Assembly: GCA_010015675.1 (NCBI GenBank)
Contig: ML977046.1
Location: 1-64,000 of the forward strand
From: Byssothecium circinans
Lineage: Eukaryota; Ascomycota; Dothideomycetes; Pleosporales; Massarinaceae
Reading direction: 5' to 3'
Length of the DNA stretch: 64,000 bases
The translations under genes and the position numbers were made by a program. The notes beneath the pieces were generated by a model. It was given only the letters and a program-made list of their open reading frames with translations, was not told the origin of the DNA and made no database searches. Shown here one piece after another: positions 22,026 to 33,972 of the stretch; within the stretch, counting starts at the first letter, position 1, and each line of letters opens with the position of its first letter.

Positions 22026-23134
22026 CTATGCCAGCTCTGGCGCGGGAGCCGGAATCTCGTGTCTACTACTATGCATCCCAGAGTTATCCATCTCATAAAT
22101 GCTAGCTCCAGATTTCTCAAAGGATTCCACACTCTGGTCCGCCTCATGTGCCGACTTTGGCTCGACAACGGAACGTTTCCTCCTGACAGCAAAGAACAGT
22201 GCCAATGCCAAAGCAGCTACAACAATAAAAGCGCCCACGCCGATGCCTGCTTTAGCTCCCGTAGACAACCCGCTCGATCCGTTCTTTTGCGATGCGCTAT
22301 CCGATATCGTCGCACCTGTGGGGCTCGAGATAGGAGTCATGTGTGACGTCTGCGCGCTGCTCGTCGCCAGAGGGGACGAGGTCGTGGTCAAGGCAGCAGC
22401 GAGCATGTCCATATCCTTAGCCTGCCACCATATCGGGACGGCATCCCCTTTAACCATGGAACTCTGCCTTTGCGTAAGGGTCCACACGGGAGCTCCATTG
22501 GGGTCGGGGCTATTGCCGGTCGGCACGATATATCGAACGACTTGATTCTGTGTAATCATCGAGCCACATACATGGCCCATGGTCTGGTAGCCGTACCCTC
22601 TGTGCAATCATCAGCACATCCACCACGGTGGGTCGTATTCAAAACGGGGCAAGGCAACGTACGGCGGACAACATAACGCTACTGTGGTCCCGGATCCGAT
22701 CGATATCCATTGTGTTGAGTAAGCCCCTGGTGATGACGTGGTGAAGAAAGTGGCTATTGTCCATGGCTGAGGACATATTGCGGGACTGTCTGTTGTATTT
22801 GGTCTTTCAGCATTTGATTCCACTCATGCATCCTCTTCCTCATCGTCTTCTATGGCACTTTCTCATCTCGATGAGACTTACAATAATACATATTAAACCA
22901 GGGTATCGCATTTTTGTTTTGAGGCGGATAACATGCAGCATCGTAATACGACGCATGATAATGCCCAAAATACAGCATTGAGGACTGCGTGTTCGTAGTG
23001 AGCGTCTCAAGACATGAGACTGGAGGAGAGAAGATAGAAGTAATTGGCCCGCGATTGTAGGAAGCAATGGAAGACGGGTCGGTGATGTAGGTGGTAATCG
23101 GTGTAGTTGTTGTCGGTGCAGCCGGTGTAGCCAT
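22026..23134 (-). CDS. Single-pass Ser/Thr-rich membrane protein with cysteine-containing ectodomain
   Basis: Exons are 23134-22882, 22789-22663 and 22599-22026; 317 residues, assembled from three frames with both splice phases agreeing. The N-terminus is Thr/Pro-rich with no classical signal peptide. The middle has spaced cysteines (SPAICPQPWTIATFF, VALCCPPGYGYQTMGHVC). A Ser/Thr linker leads to one transmembrane helix (AGIGVGAFIVVAALALALFF) followed by RRKR and an acidic cytosolic tail. This layout is common among fungal Mid2/WSC-like surface proteins that may sense the wall or surroundings, but no named domain is visible, so function is inferred only from topology. Confidence 0.72.
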
Positions 23135-24382
23135 GGTTCAAAAGGTCAACAGAGACATTCAACAAGAGAAATGTGGGAGAAAGTCTCGTTATCAAGACGA
23201 CATCTATGGGATGCTTAAATTGGGCATGCAAGGCTGAGGAAGACGAACGCGTGCTGTCACGCGTAGGTGCGCACCTACTTTCAGTCGAAACGAAATGCAA
23301 AAGATCAACTGCTGGTACTAGCGACTCTGTGGCGTACCGTACCGTACCGTGACATCGGGGACCGTAGACATCTGGGGCGAGTTATCGCACAAAGCGGAGG
23401 TTTACTCAGCATAGAGGCAACTTGAGTAATTACCGCTCTCGTACTCTGAGACGAGGGTTTGACGAAATCATCGAAAGGGTATATATGGAAAGTGTTTTCT
23501 TCTTTTGGACCGCACGGTAGAGGGGATAGGAGAAGTGGAGCGATATGGTACCATCGCCTTGGGGAATAGAACAGCTAGGCCGCATGGGATTATCCGCCCC
23601 CACCTGTGCCCGAGTCGAAACTCAAAAAGCAGAATGTGTACGTATAGAAACGCGTCGTGAACATTCGCAGCGCTTCCTACTCTCCACACCCGTTGCTCAG
23701 TCTGATGGTTCGGGGGGAATGGGCATGCAGGGCGACACAAGGCTGTCATATATCATATAGGGCCGACAGCCTCATGTATACCTTCGCGCTTAAGAAGGAG
23801 TGGAGGACGACTCTTGGCTCGATGCATGCTCGGTTAAATGCGCCCGTAGGGAGGCGTACATTGCTGCATTAGAAGTCCGAGCAACCTCCGAGGATGGTAC
23901 GTAGAGGTTACACAGGAAGGCCGTATGATCTTCTTTCAGGTCGAGCGTTTGCGTGCATGCACCCTTCAATATGAACGAGCAACTTATCTCGGATGTTTTG
24001 GCTAATTCGGTAGCTGCACTTTTGTTACATGAGTGGATCGTTATGGTGCTTTGTGCCTTGCATCTTGGGATATGTAGTCTATTCTTTCTAATATCAAATT
24101 GAATCAGCACAAGGTTTGCTACCCGAAAACGTATAATTTAATCAGAGGCAGTTGCCCAGAGATTCTAGTTGCCGTGCTAACAAAAGAGACTTGCTGATGC
24201 CTCAAACCAGCACTATTTTCGCCGACGTTGTCGCTACGCTGTGACGAAGACCCGGACACTCTCCTCAAAGATCACAACTCCAGGCCCCAACGTAACCCGC
24301 TACACTCGGCTTAATAAACGGCGCACCAAGAAAGTTGTATAGAGCAATGGCTGAGGATCGAAAGCTAATCGAAGAAGCGGTG
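23135..24382. other. Intergenic region
   Basis: 1248 bp with only short overlapping frames and no recognisable protein. Contains the short GTACC repeat listed separately. Confidence 0.45.
23334..23350. repeat. GTACC pentamer repeat
   Basis: Three tandem copies of GTACC plus GT, in non-coding DNA. Confidence 0.8.
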
Positions 24383-25226
24383 CTACATTTCCCAACCGTC
24401 CATCTCGAGCTCGATTTCAGAAACGACTTTGCATTCCTGGTCGGCGGTTAGCAATGGCTCAGTAGCGGAGATGGAAACTGCTTTCCCAAACTTTGTAGGG
24501 GAAAAATTATGCGGACAAGTGACAGAAGCTTAAGGAAGGTATGGTGCTTACAACGTGGACGTTCACTCCACGGCCTGCAAATTTCTTCTGCAACCAAGCA
24601 CGCATGCCCCAGCAACTATCAGTTCCAGTTGGGATATTCCAGATGGGCTCGTCGATAAGGAAAAGCGTGACCGTCTCCAGCTTCTTCAAAGACAGCAGCT
24701 CCCGGAAGGCGTAGTTCTCAGCGAAAGCTTTTCGGTTGAACTCCTGCATTGCCCTGGTATTCCTCTGACTCGTTTCGTCTTGAAAAAACTCCCTGACATG
24801 GAAAGACAACCACACGCTTCTTAAGTTAATACATTCCCGGAGCAGGTTGGCACCGGCAGAAAGCGGCGGAAACGCGTGCGAGGTGTTGAATTGGAGCGAA
24901 TGTATATACGGATACATATTTGTCGCCTGTAAGAAGAAGTTGAGATTGTATGCTGCGTACGACTTGTTGATGACGAGATCGGCATGTCGCAGCATCATAG
25001 GCAGCGATTCCACATAGAATTTGTCGTTGACGAGACACATGGGGGGAAGCCAGGTACACTGTCGCCCTTGGAGGATGTCGCTGGCATCAATACGCCCGCT
25101 GGGGTTGTGCTGCTTGATGTGCGATAGCGCTGCGTAGGCGAAGATTTCTTGGCGCAGCTCCAGAGGAAGGCAGAGAAGTGTGTTGCCGGCTACAACACCG
25201 TCGGCGTGGGTATTGATGAAGCTCAT
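24383..25226 (-). CDS. Hypothetical protein, F-box-like N-terminus
   Basis: Exons are 25226-24552 and 24436-24383; 242 residues. The short second exon was found from the donor GTAAGC, the branch GCTAAC and the acceptor CCAG, and keeps the frame to a TAG. The start (LLCLPLELRQEIFAYA) resembles the short LP.E.R..I(F/Y) helix at the beginning of many fungal F-box-like or 'ribonuclease-fold-less' hypothetical proteins. The rest (SLQFNTSHAFPPLSAGANLLREC, LRSVWLSFHV, ETVTLFLIDEPIW) looks like a compact alpha/beta protein typical of expanded Pleosporales families. No catalytic motif is visible. Confidence 0.72.
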
Positions 25227-25902
25227 GTTAGATCAGTTGATCGTATAGTGGGTTCAGCTTCGTAGTTGAGGGTGGTAGATGTTTTGGTCGTGGGTACGAT
25301 GGTCAAGGTGAGTCCGTGCACGTGCAGAGAACTGGAAATGCGCTAAAACGTCAGCGCCGGCTGCTATAATTGGTTGACAAGAATTTTGACCGCTGCCTTC
25401 GTACTTCCATAAATGTGTATACTTATCATGTGCGTATGTACATGTGTACTATGAAGCTCTTACCTCTGTTTGATCGTCCATCTCCCGCAGTAGCTTTCGA
25501 ACTGTGTGTATGTGGTGCCGAGGCTTTAGTATGGGTATTACGTTTACAGGGGTGTATAGTGGAACAGCTTATTGTACAACTTCTGTGCAGAGACGAGTCC
25601 ACCGTATTCATCATACCCTTTGATTCGCGGTTGTGTTTACCTGATCTTCTTCTCTTTCATCGACTTAAATCAGCTAGTTCGCCTCAGTATTTGCTTTTCT
25701 TCTCGCCAACTCATTGTTTCAAACTGCATGTGAACATAAACTAACGGTGACGTCACCATCGTCACTTTAACAAACGACACGCGTCCCGGGCTTGCTTTCT
25801 TCATATCAGCAGCGATTGAAATTCTATCATAACTCTCCGAGACTATACTCAACGCTATGGCCTTCTGACGACTCCACATCTCTCCCAACAAACGATCCCA
25901 TC
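25227..25902. promoter_or_regulatory. Divergent promoter region, hypothetical / TRK transporter
   Basis: 676 bp between divergent starts. The open frame before 25903 begins at a TTG, so I treat it as leader DNA. Confidence 0.45.
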
Positions 25903-27956
25903 ATGCCAGATACTCTAGACCCGCTTCAGAATCCCCACGAGGTGAAGGAGCACTTCCTGCAATATCTGCGAAATGAAGTCATCCAACTCAACTTCTACCG
26001 TTCTCACATGCTGTATTTCGTCGTCTGCATTGCTATTTCCTCGGTCATTGTCTACGGGGACGGAATTGCAGAAGGAAAAGGGTCACAGAGTCATGCTCGG
26101 CTTAGCTACATTGACGCTTTGTTTCTCTGCTGCAGTGCGATGACGACCACAGGTAGAGCCTTTCTTCTTTCACTGGAGCTCAACTGATACATGCAGGCTT
26201 AAATCCGGTAAATCTAGGCTCATTAACCCATTTCCAACAAGCTGTACTCTGCGTACTACTTATCATTGGCAACATCATCTTTGTGTCGACATTCATCGTC
26301 CTGATCCGCAGGTACTACTTTCGAAAGAAGTTAGCAGATATCATCCAGGGTTCCAAGGCTGCGCGCATAGCTGTTGAAGACCTCGAACAGCACGATTCCA
26401 GTCATGATGAAAGCACCCGTGGTCTACGGCAAAGAAGAGGCGGAAACCCCACGGAAGTGCGCGATGTTAAGAAGAAACAAAAAGATAAGAAGGCTGACTT
26501 GCATTCACTAAAGAGGAGGTACTATCATCGGTCAGGCTACGGTTTCTTCCCAGCACCATGGGAGACAGATGTCGCTCATAATTTTTTCTTTCGACTCTTT
26601 TCACGCTTTTCCAATTCGCTAAAACCGGAACACCACCACTATCTATCTTTCCAGCCGAAACTAGACCCACGTGGACGTATGCAAGGTCTCACTGAACATC
26701 AACGGCTTGAACTCGGTGGAGTCGAGTACCGGGCCCTGGAAGTCCTGCTCTACATCTTAGTTGGCTATCAACTCCTCTGGCTCATGTTCGGAGTAGCTTT
26801 TCTCGTCCCGTATTCGTACCGCCCGTCCGTGGCAAATGTGTTGCATACCTCACAACCTGGCAATCTGAATCCTGGTTGGTGGGCTTTCTATTCTGTGGTC
26901 ACTGAGTTCGCGAACGGAGGACTAAACCTACTCAACGCAAATTTCATTCCCCTTCAGTCCTTCTATTACATCCTTATTGTTTGCGGCGCTCTTTCCTTGG
27001 CCGGCCAAACGCAGTTCCCGATCTTTCTACGCCTGATCATTTGGACGATGGAAAAGGCTTGTCCGTCACAATCTCGGTTGAGGCATACACTCGGATTCCT
27101 CCTACATCATCCACGTCGCTGTTTCATCTACCTCTTCCCGAGTAAAGAGACGTGGTATCTGCTAGCGATACAGATGGCCATAGATCTGACAGCTTGGATT
27201 CTATTCGAGATTTTAAACATCGGCATGCCGGATGTTGAGGCTATACCACCTGGCTCTAGAACTATAAACGGCCTCTTTCAAGCTACTGGTCTGCGCACCA
27301 GCGGCGCATATATTATCGCATTCAGCTCCCTGGCTCCGGCACTCTTAGTGGCATATCTAGTCATCATGTACATTTCGAGTTTCCCCATTGTCATGGCCCT
27401 TCGAAGAACGAACACGTACGAGGAGCGCTCTATCGGCCTTGATCGGGACGATTCTGTTGGTGGCGGCCTCGGGCAGCACCTCAGATGGCAGCTGGCATAT
27501 GATATGTGGTTCCAACTACTGGCCTGGTTCCTTATCTGCATTGTCGAACGCGGCAAGATCACCTCCTCGGCACCAGGCTTCTCCATCTTCAGCATCATGT
27601 TTGAAGTAACTTCAGCGTACGGTACTGTGGGTTTAAGCACAGGTGTACCTTACGACCAATATAGTTTAAGCGGCGCTTTTGGTACCCTGAGCAAAGTCAT
27701 CATGCTTTTTGTCATGATTAGAGGTCGCCATCGGGGGTTGCCGCTTGCGATTGACAGGAGTATCCTTCTGCCTGGAGAGGAACTCATGCATCGGATGGAC
27801 AAGGAGTACGAGGAAAAAGGAACTTTCGATGAGAGTGAGGAAGAGGAATTAGAGGAGGACATCACACAGAGCGGCCAGAAGCAGGCTGAAAGAGGAGAGA
27901 ACGTCGAAGCACAGGATCCAGAAGGTTCCGCCGAAGCGTGCAGAGCCCACCAGTAG
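25903..27956 (+). CDS. trk1: TRK-type potassium transporter
   Basis: Exons are 25903-26152 and 26197-27956; 669 residues from the ATG at 25903. A plasma-membrane K+ uptake system of the Trk/Ktr/HKT superfamily. The protein has four membrane-pore-membrane units. Examples are RLSYIDALFLCCSAMTTTGLN (first pore, completed across the splice), FANGGLNL (second), NGLFQATGLRTSGAY (third) and FEVTSAYGTVGLSTGVP (fourth). The conserved pore glycines of the selectivity filter are present in each. A hydrophilic loop of about 150 residues sits between the first and second units, shorter than the 650-residue loop of yeast Trk1. The C-terminus (RHRGLPLAIDRSILLPGEEL) matches fungal TRKs, followed by an acidic tail. 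Confidence 0.92.
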
Positions 27957-28469
27957 CATCATCTGAACAGTGCATATATTCGACGGATGGGCAACCGTAC
28001 CAATTTTGTGTGTTACAACCACGTTATCGCGTATGAGGGAAAGCTAAGTCGCGTAAACTAAAAATGCACGCAATCTTCGCTGGCTGGGGGATCTCGCCCA
28101 ACATTACAGCTGTAAAGATGCTACATAGACTCGTGATAGATTAAATTTGGAACGAATGTGGCCGTTCATTCTGCATACTTGACTACTCATCCAACGCGCA
28201 AGAGCTCCATGATGGCAGACCTCGGTCTGAGGGCATAGAAGTTGCGATATGGCTCACTCCTAATTCTGCATGGCCTTTCGAATCCGCTAAACCAATGCGA
28301 ACGGAAGGTAACGTCGTATATGTGCGGGTTTCAGCATTAAATTTAAATTATGAAGTCATGTATTATGCTCACTCGCACTGTGTAGCGCTTCTAGGATGTT
28401 CATGGAGAACGCCGCCTCAGAGCAGATTTCATACTGAGACCTTGAGATCGTCCTGTCATTTTCATGTCA
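27957..28469. other. Convergent intergenic region
   Basis: 513 bp between the 3' ends of the transporter and hydrolase genes; no gene seen. Confidence 0.5.
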
Positions 28470-29402
28470 CTAACGGGTACTCAACCATCTAGCCAACTCA
28501 ATCCCAAGTTGTGCCGGCTGATCATACATAACTAAATGCCCCGCCTTTTCAACAACAACCACCTCCTCGGCCCCCAACGCCTCCCCCAACCGATACGCAT
28601 CCTCCGCTTTGATCCACCTATCCTCCTTCCCCCAAATAATCTTTACCGGCACCACTTTGCCAACCTCAGCGTATCGTCCCTCGACCGCTTCCGTACTTCT
28701 CGAACCAGCCTGGCACATTTGGCGAATAAACCCCTTCTTCCCGACCTTCGGGTCTCGCAGCCAAGGCTCCTTCAATGTCCACATGTCCTCTTTCGAAAGA
28801 TCATGGAACGCTGCATTGCGGATATAACTCTCCATGATACCTTCAAACGCCATATCTGGAAGCTCTTCAAAAGTCTTGGGATTCTCTGCCATGGCTTTGA
28901 ATAGGTCTTGTCCAAATGGTCCTATAGCTACGACGTCTATCAGGCAAAGACTTTGGAACTGGCATCCGTGCAATAAGTACGCTCTCAAACTCATCAGGCC
29001 CGCGTGATCATGCGCAATGACATGTGGCTTCACGCCTGCTCCCCATTCTTTCTCCCACGTCCTGTACAGCGCGACGAAAACTTCTGTTTGACGCGCTAGG
29101 TCAGCATCGAGTTCGGTGACTTTAGTTGGAGGGTTGAAGGTCGTGCCAGGAAGCAGTTCTTCGAGGGGTGAATCGCCGAAGCCGGCGTTGTCGGAGAGGT
29201 AAACGCGGTATTGGCGGGAGAGGGCGAGGGCGTAGGGGACCCAGCAACGCGAGGACCAGGGCGTGCCGTGGATGAAGATTAGGGGTGGTGACAAGGGGTC
29301 GCCTAATGATGTCCATTTGATGGTGTAACTGTGAGTGCTGTTTTGGTAATTGAAGGTTTGCGTTAGGGCGGTTGGATCGCTGGTGATGGTTCGTATGGGC
29401 AT
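28470..29402 (-). CDS. Alpha/beta hydrolase with Asp nucleophile (dehalogenase/epoxide-hydrolase-like)
   Basis: A single exon of 310 residues starting at an ATG. The fold is indicated by the oxyanion motif HGTPW (45-49), the nucleophile elbow IAHDHAGL with Asp132, a likely acid Asp261 in WGKEDRW, and the catalytic His289 in KAGHLVMYDQP. Aspartate in place of serine at the elbow is typical of haloalkane or haloacetate dehalogenases and epoxide hydrolases, which form a covalent ester on Asp. The cap region lies between about 145 and 240. The protein lacks a signal peptide, so it is probably cytosolic. The substrate is unknown. It could instead be a C-C bond hydrolase relative. Confidence 0.85.
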   Translation of the reverse strand: MPIRTITSDPTALTQTFNYQNSTHSYTIKWTSLGDPLSPPLIFIHGTPWSSRCWVPYALALSRQYRVYLSDNAGFGDSPLEELLPGTTFNPPTKVTELDADLARQTEVFVALYRTWEKEWGAGVKPHVIAHDHAGLMSLRAYLLHGCQFQSLCLIDVVAIGPFGQDLFKAMAENPKTFEELPDMAFEGIMESYIRNAAFHDLSKEDMWTLKEPWLRDPKVGKKGFIRQMCQAGSRSTEAVEGRYAEVGKVVPVKIIWGKEDRWIKAEDAYRLGEALGAEEVVVVEKAGHLVMYDQPAQLGIELARWLSTR

Positions 29403-29897
29403 TGTGGCGTAGGAAAAAGGACAGCGATGTACCGGCTTGGTGATAGACAGAATATGTAATGAATTAGAAGAAGGCGGGACTCATGATTTACTTATAGTTC
29501 TATTTCGAAAATGAAATGGTGGTGTCTCACGTGACTTTATACAAGCGCGAAGCACCATACGTCATTGCTGACGGGTTTCGTTGATTCGTCACTTTGAATG
29601 CGTGAATATTATTTGCGGTAATTGATGCGCACCCAATATGTATTTCACCCTTCAGACCATGTTCTTTAAGTAACGAATTGGAGGAATTATTTGCGCCTTA
29701 CAATGGCTGACTTTCAAAATTGTCCACGTCATGTGCTCGGCAATTTGGTGCCCGACAGCTTATTATTGATTGGTCAAAGCCGCAATGTTTGGGGCACGTG
29801 ACTTGAATAGTTCCAAGGTCCCAAGATACTGAAAGTTGCCCTTTGTATATGAAATCCGTCCTACTTTACATTATCCCTATTATTCCGATCTGATCCC
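29403..29897. other. Intergenic region
   Basis: 495 bp with high AT content; promoter of the hydrolase at the left. No gene seen. Confidence 0.5.
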
Positions 29898-31519
29898 CTA
29901 GTTATTACAAGGATTGAAGTCTCCCCACAATTCCATCTCATCAATTGCCAGATCCACGCTAAAGTCACCCCTCCAATTGGTTACTTCATAGACACCCTCG
30001 CCTTCCGCATCTTTGATCGAATGAGAGAACCTAGCCTTCTTCATCGATGCATCCAACGACAAACAAGCTCCTCCATTTTCCGAGCCGAAGACAATGCGCT
30101 CTTCAGAGACTATCCATGTCGGTTTCCCTATTTTCCCTCTAAACACGTCTTGAACCGGGCTCAGTTGGAACAAAAGCGACTTCGCCCAAGTTGGCACTTC
30201 CCTTTCCTGAATCTGCGCCAGATCCTCGGGATCTGGAACGTGGGCGCCGAAGATGTAGCTCTCGCCCCCGGCATCCTTGCCGGAAATGAGCAAAATCACC
30301 GATTCGGGGATGGATTTCATTGCGGCTTGCAAACTGTCGGGAGATGTCCAGGGGTTAGCAGCGGACAAGGCTTCGACGTCTACACCCCCAGATCCGGAAA
30401 GTAAACTGTTCAGTTGCGCCCATTGCGGAAGGCTGAGGATGCTTGAATTGGATAGATATGGCGGTGACTGGTTGACCGTCTGATTGTCACCCTGATCGAA
30501 GATGGTCATGGAGAGCAATCGAAAGAGTGATTCCAGGATCTCGGGCTGTACAGGCTATGAGCTCATTAATTTAAAGAACAAGGATATAGAGGACTTACCA
30601 CGATCTTCTTAACCACAAAATCAAACATCGGCCACGTTATCCCGTTCACCTCTGGTGACTGACAGAATGCATTTACAACTGAGCGTGCAGCAGGTTGAAG
30701 CTCGTCGGTGTATTGAAGTGTCCCGGCTTCAAAATTGACCGCCAGCAACAGCATGACGAAATCTTCCATTCGCTTCCTGGGGATCGAGAGGTCGCGAACG
30801 CGCACTTCGTCGTTGTGTAACTGTTTCCCCAGCTCGCGGAACTTCTCACGCTCTATGTCTGCTATAGGTGGACCGAATCCGGGCTGTGTATTGAAAAGCA
30901 CGTCAAGGACATCGTGGTACATCTCGTCGCCGTCATCATCGTAGTTGGGCTTTGCATAGTCCTCGCACATTTCCTCCCCGTACGCGAATGTCGTTGCATT
31001 TTCGAATACTTGGGTGATGGTAGTATCAAGATCAAGGGGAAGGTCTTTTCCCTCGAGACCTGTTGCGAGACTCTGGAAGATGATGCGGCGATGATCAGCT
31101 GGTGTTCGTGGGCGCCCGTACTCTGAGACTTCGAATACTCTGCGGGGTTGTAGAAACCATAGAAGGGCTCGTTGAAGGCCTGGAAAGGTGAGGGTTGTTG
31201 GGATTGATAGTGACGTGGTGAAAGGCGCGACGCTTGCATAGCAGAGGCTTCGAAATAATATCATAAGACCTCCTTCGAGTTGTGGGGCGACGTGCGCTTT
31301 TTGCTGCATGAAAGCAATGAACCGGGCTTCGTGTACGATGGATTGCTCGTCGCTCATGCTGTCGAAGTTTTGCCGCATAGCGATCTGGTCGGCCTTGTTT
31401 GGGTTGGAGTAATTGCTGATTTCTTTATGCAGCCGCTCTAGGACGAGGTCTGGCTTCATGAGACCATAGGCAACCCATGCATTGACTTTCTCCTCTGCGT
31501 ACGGTTCTTCCTCACACAT
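29898..31519 (-). CDS. TLDc domain protein
   Basis: Exons are 31519-30599 and 30545-29898; 522 residues from the first ATG. The frame stays open upstream to a TTG at 31588, so another 23 residues or a further exon is possible. The C-terminal third is a TLDc domain: SVILLISGKDAGGESYIFGAHVP, SLLFQLSPVQDVFRG, IVFGSENGGACLSLDASMKKA and the ending VDEMELWG-like IDEMELWGDF. TLDc proteins protect against oxidative stress and, in several cases, interact with the V-ATPase. The N-terminal 300 residues are helical and acidic with no named domain. It may be related to yeast Rtc5 or Oxr1, but the N-terminal part does not let me decide. Confidence 0.82.
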
Positions 31520-32849
31520 GGTTTCGATTTTGTTGAGTAGGTTGATGAAAGACGATCGTGATGAAAGCGAGTGATTGTTGGCTGTCAAACTAAGAGGGAT
31601 ATTTAAGCGAGGAAACGACGAACAAGGGTCTGCTCAGTGATTCCTGGGTAAGTCCGGGGAACAAGAGGAAGTAGAGAGTCTAAGACCCACGGCACAGCTG
31701 TAAGACACCCGGACTTGGAGGTCGGGCGTTGGTTTTACCCCTCCGTCTATTACCGAAGGCGCAGCTTGCGGCGAGTCCCTCCTAAGGTATGTCCTTTTTT
31801 TTGATCAGCTGGCAAATGTAAGCATGCGCCGCTGGCGGGCTTAGGCGCACGTGGCGCACATGACTATATAATGTGAGGTTTGAAAGCCTCTACGGGCCAT
31901 ACTGTTTCCGCAGTACTATTACTCATGTTATTTTCATATGTAACAGGGCCTTGCCAAATTTTATAATGAATACCTCCTCGACTTGGTTGTAATGTGAAGA
32001 TACACTGGTTACCAAACCAAGAACTGACTGTTGCTTGTTTTATAAGTACAGTAATAGTGTAAAAAATAATAATAACTCATCTTATCCGTTTACCCAGCCC
32101 AGGGTATGAAAAGTCTCGCCGCAAGACTGCGTTTGGAGCACCACGATGGAGATTTCCCGTCAGAACCCCGGAGCCAGTAGCTAGCAGTATTACCTGGAGG
32201 AGGGGTTGGCTACGTATTTTTGACCGAGGACATCTATAGCTTCAATGGCTGGGCCGGATGTTACGTTCTTTGTGTACATGTTTTTCATAAATAAACTAGA
32301 ATTAATGTTTGCAATTTTTCTCCAACACGTAATATTCAAACCCAAGATTAAAAGAAGGAAAGCTAGTCAGCTTTGACTAGAGCTCTAAATCTCGCTCAGA
32401 GAAAAGGTAAATTACGAGAGTAACAAAAACCCCGAATGAGAATTGTATTTCCCAAATTAGGCGGCTACATACAATGGAATGCAGTTACGGCACAGCAAAA
32501 AGGAACGAAATTGTTCAGGGCATATCGGACGAATAATTACGCCGAGGAATTTCCTTGACTATATTCTCGACTTTGTTCCGAGACACTTCCAATATAGTTG
32601 ATACTTCGCGTGTAGAGGTGCAGGTTTCGAAGGCCGTAGAGCAAAGTGGCTTGCTCCATAAGGGCCCTTCACTACGCCCCTTCATCCTGCAATAGCATAA
32701 ATGGACAGCTGTCCTGAGCTCTGAAGGTATCGTTCCCATCTCTTCTCTGTCTTCTTCATCAAAGCAGTTGTTACCACTTCTCCCACTGAGTCTTGATATT
32801 CATCATTCTTGATACATTCCTCTTGAAAACATTTCAAGTTTCCGACACC
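31520..32849. other. AT-rich gene-poor region
   Basis: About 1.3 kb with many stops in all frames and no supportable gene. It marks the beginning of the decayed corridor that runs to about 38 kb. The end is the promoter of the disrupted secreted-protein gene. Confidence 0.5.
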
Positions 32850-33139
32850 ATGAGATTTTCCACGATCCTTTCCACGCTTCTTGCATCCCTTGCCATAGGT
32901 GTAGGCGCAAACCCTGTTCCATTCGATCAAACTGTTTCACTCGTTTCCCGCGCCGATGAAAAATCTGCACTATATACTGCAGCTGAAAAAGCTGTTGGTG
33001 GACCTCTGGTATCTAATATTTCCTGGCACTATCTGGCACGAGCTTTACTAACCTTTGTATCTTTCTAGGACCCCACTAAAGACTACGCTTTCGAGTTGAG
33101 GTGGGACCTTGGCCATGATCCGACCGACACGAAGAAATC

Positions 33140-33585
33140 TGTCAGGACCTAGCTCTACGCCACTAGGCCATGCCAACCAAAAAGGTGCGAATAATCTACA
33201 ACTAGATTATTCTGGCGTAGAATAGTATATATACGTATCCCGCAGGTACAGCGTACCCCGCAGATACGATCAGTCAGCGCGCTAGACGCCACACCTGACA
33301 TTATCCCCCTTCTACAGAGCGCTCGCCCCGAGCGCTACACTAGGACAGGGCGGATTATATATACTAGACCCTCCAGCAGCTACAACGTCGCGTTCGGGCA
33401 CTCTCAGAGGCCAAGGCCGAGGCTACCCCGCTTACGCTCGTTTTGGCTATCACAAGCCAGCTACATGCTGAGCTGATCTTTTTGCGTAGGCAGGTCGAGA
33501 CGGCAAATCGAACCCACGCCTCACGCAGACCAATAGTTGTAGATTATTATGGCATGGCCTAGTGGCGTAGAGCTAGGTCCTGACA
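33140..33585. mobile_element. 446-bp TIR element (MITE-like / deleted DNA transposon)
   Basis: The ends are perfect inverted repeats of 35 bp, starting TGTCAGGACCTAGCTCTACG on the left with its exact reverse complement on the right. Part of the sequence just inside (ATAATCTACAACT) is also repeated inverted. The direct repeat AAATC flanks both sides (33135-33139 and 33586-33590), the expected target-site duplication. The element is too short for a full transposase, so it would move with help from an autonomous relative. It contains one open stretch (33368-33562), listed separately. I cannot name the superfamily: a 5-bp duplication does not single one out. Confidence 0.92.
33368..33562 (+). other. 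Open coiled-coil-like frame inside the TIR element
   Basis: Following a TAG at 33365, 64 codons run open to a TAG at 33560-33562 inside the right inverted repeat. The translation begins TLQQLQRRVRALSEAKAEA and has heptad-like leucines and balanced charge. It may be the remnant of the C-terminus of the parental element's protein. There is no start codon, so it is unlikely to be expressed. Confidence 0.35.
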
Positions 33586-33972
33586 AAATCAGACCCCAAG
33601 CTCAACGAACTTCGCCAGAGAGTGGGATATGACCATGTCGCCGTCCTCGTCGGCAAAGCTACGGCAGCGCCTATCAAAGGAGGCAAGAATAAAGGATCGC
33701 AAAAACGGACGTTCAATGGACACTTTGTGGATCTAGTAGCCTATGGTGCAAAGAACGATAAAGCGAGGCTTCACGGCCCGACTGACGTGACGGATGCGCG
33801 TGGCATTTGGGATTACCAGTCGCTCAAATTCATCAAGCAGACCACCAAGGGTTCGAAGACGGCTCTGAAGAAGTCTGGAGAAGACTACTTCAAGCAGGCT
33901 AACAAGGTTGTTTACAACACTGTTGACAACAGCTGTGTTAGCTTCAAGGACTATGTGGTAGGAAAGTTGTAA

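Larger units (their letters stand above)
32850..33972 (+). pseudogene. Small secreted-protein gene split by an inverted-repeat element
   Basis: Exon 1 (32850-33008) encodes an N-terminal signal peptide (MRFSTILSTLLASLAIGVGA). An intron of 60 nt (33009-33068) leads into exon 2, which begins at 33069 and is interrupted after 33139 by a 446-bp element. The original frame resumes at 33591 and runs to the stop at 33972. Read as it stands, the protein ends at a TAG inside the left end of the element. If the element plus one copy of its 5-bp target duplication is discounted, the frame is continuous across the site, so the insertion appears recent. The family is unknown; a decayed relative lies 2 kb downstream. 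The encoded protein was probably secreted and rich in Lys and Val, with few cysteines. Confidence 0.85.

Noticed and set aside
31681..31800. Possible tRNA or small structured RNA from a GC-rich patch
   Set aside because: No A or B box and no cloverleaf could be drawn.
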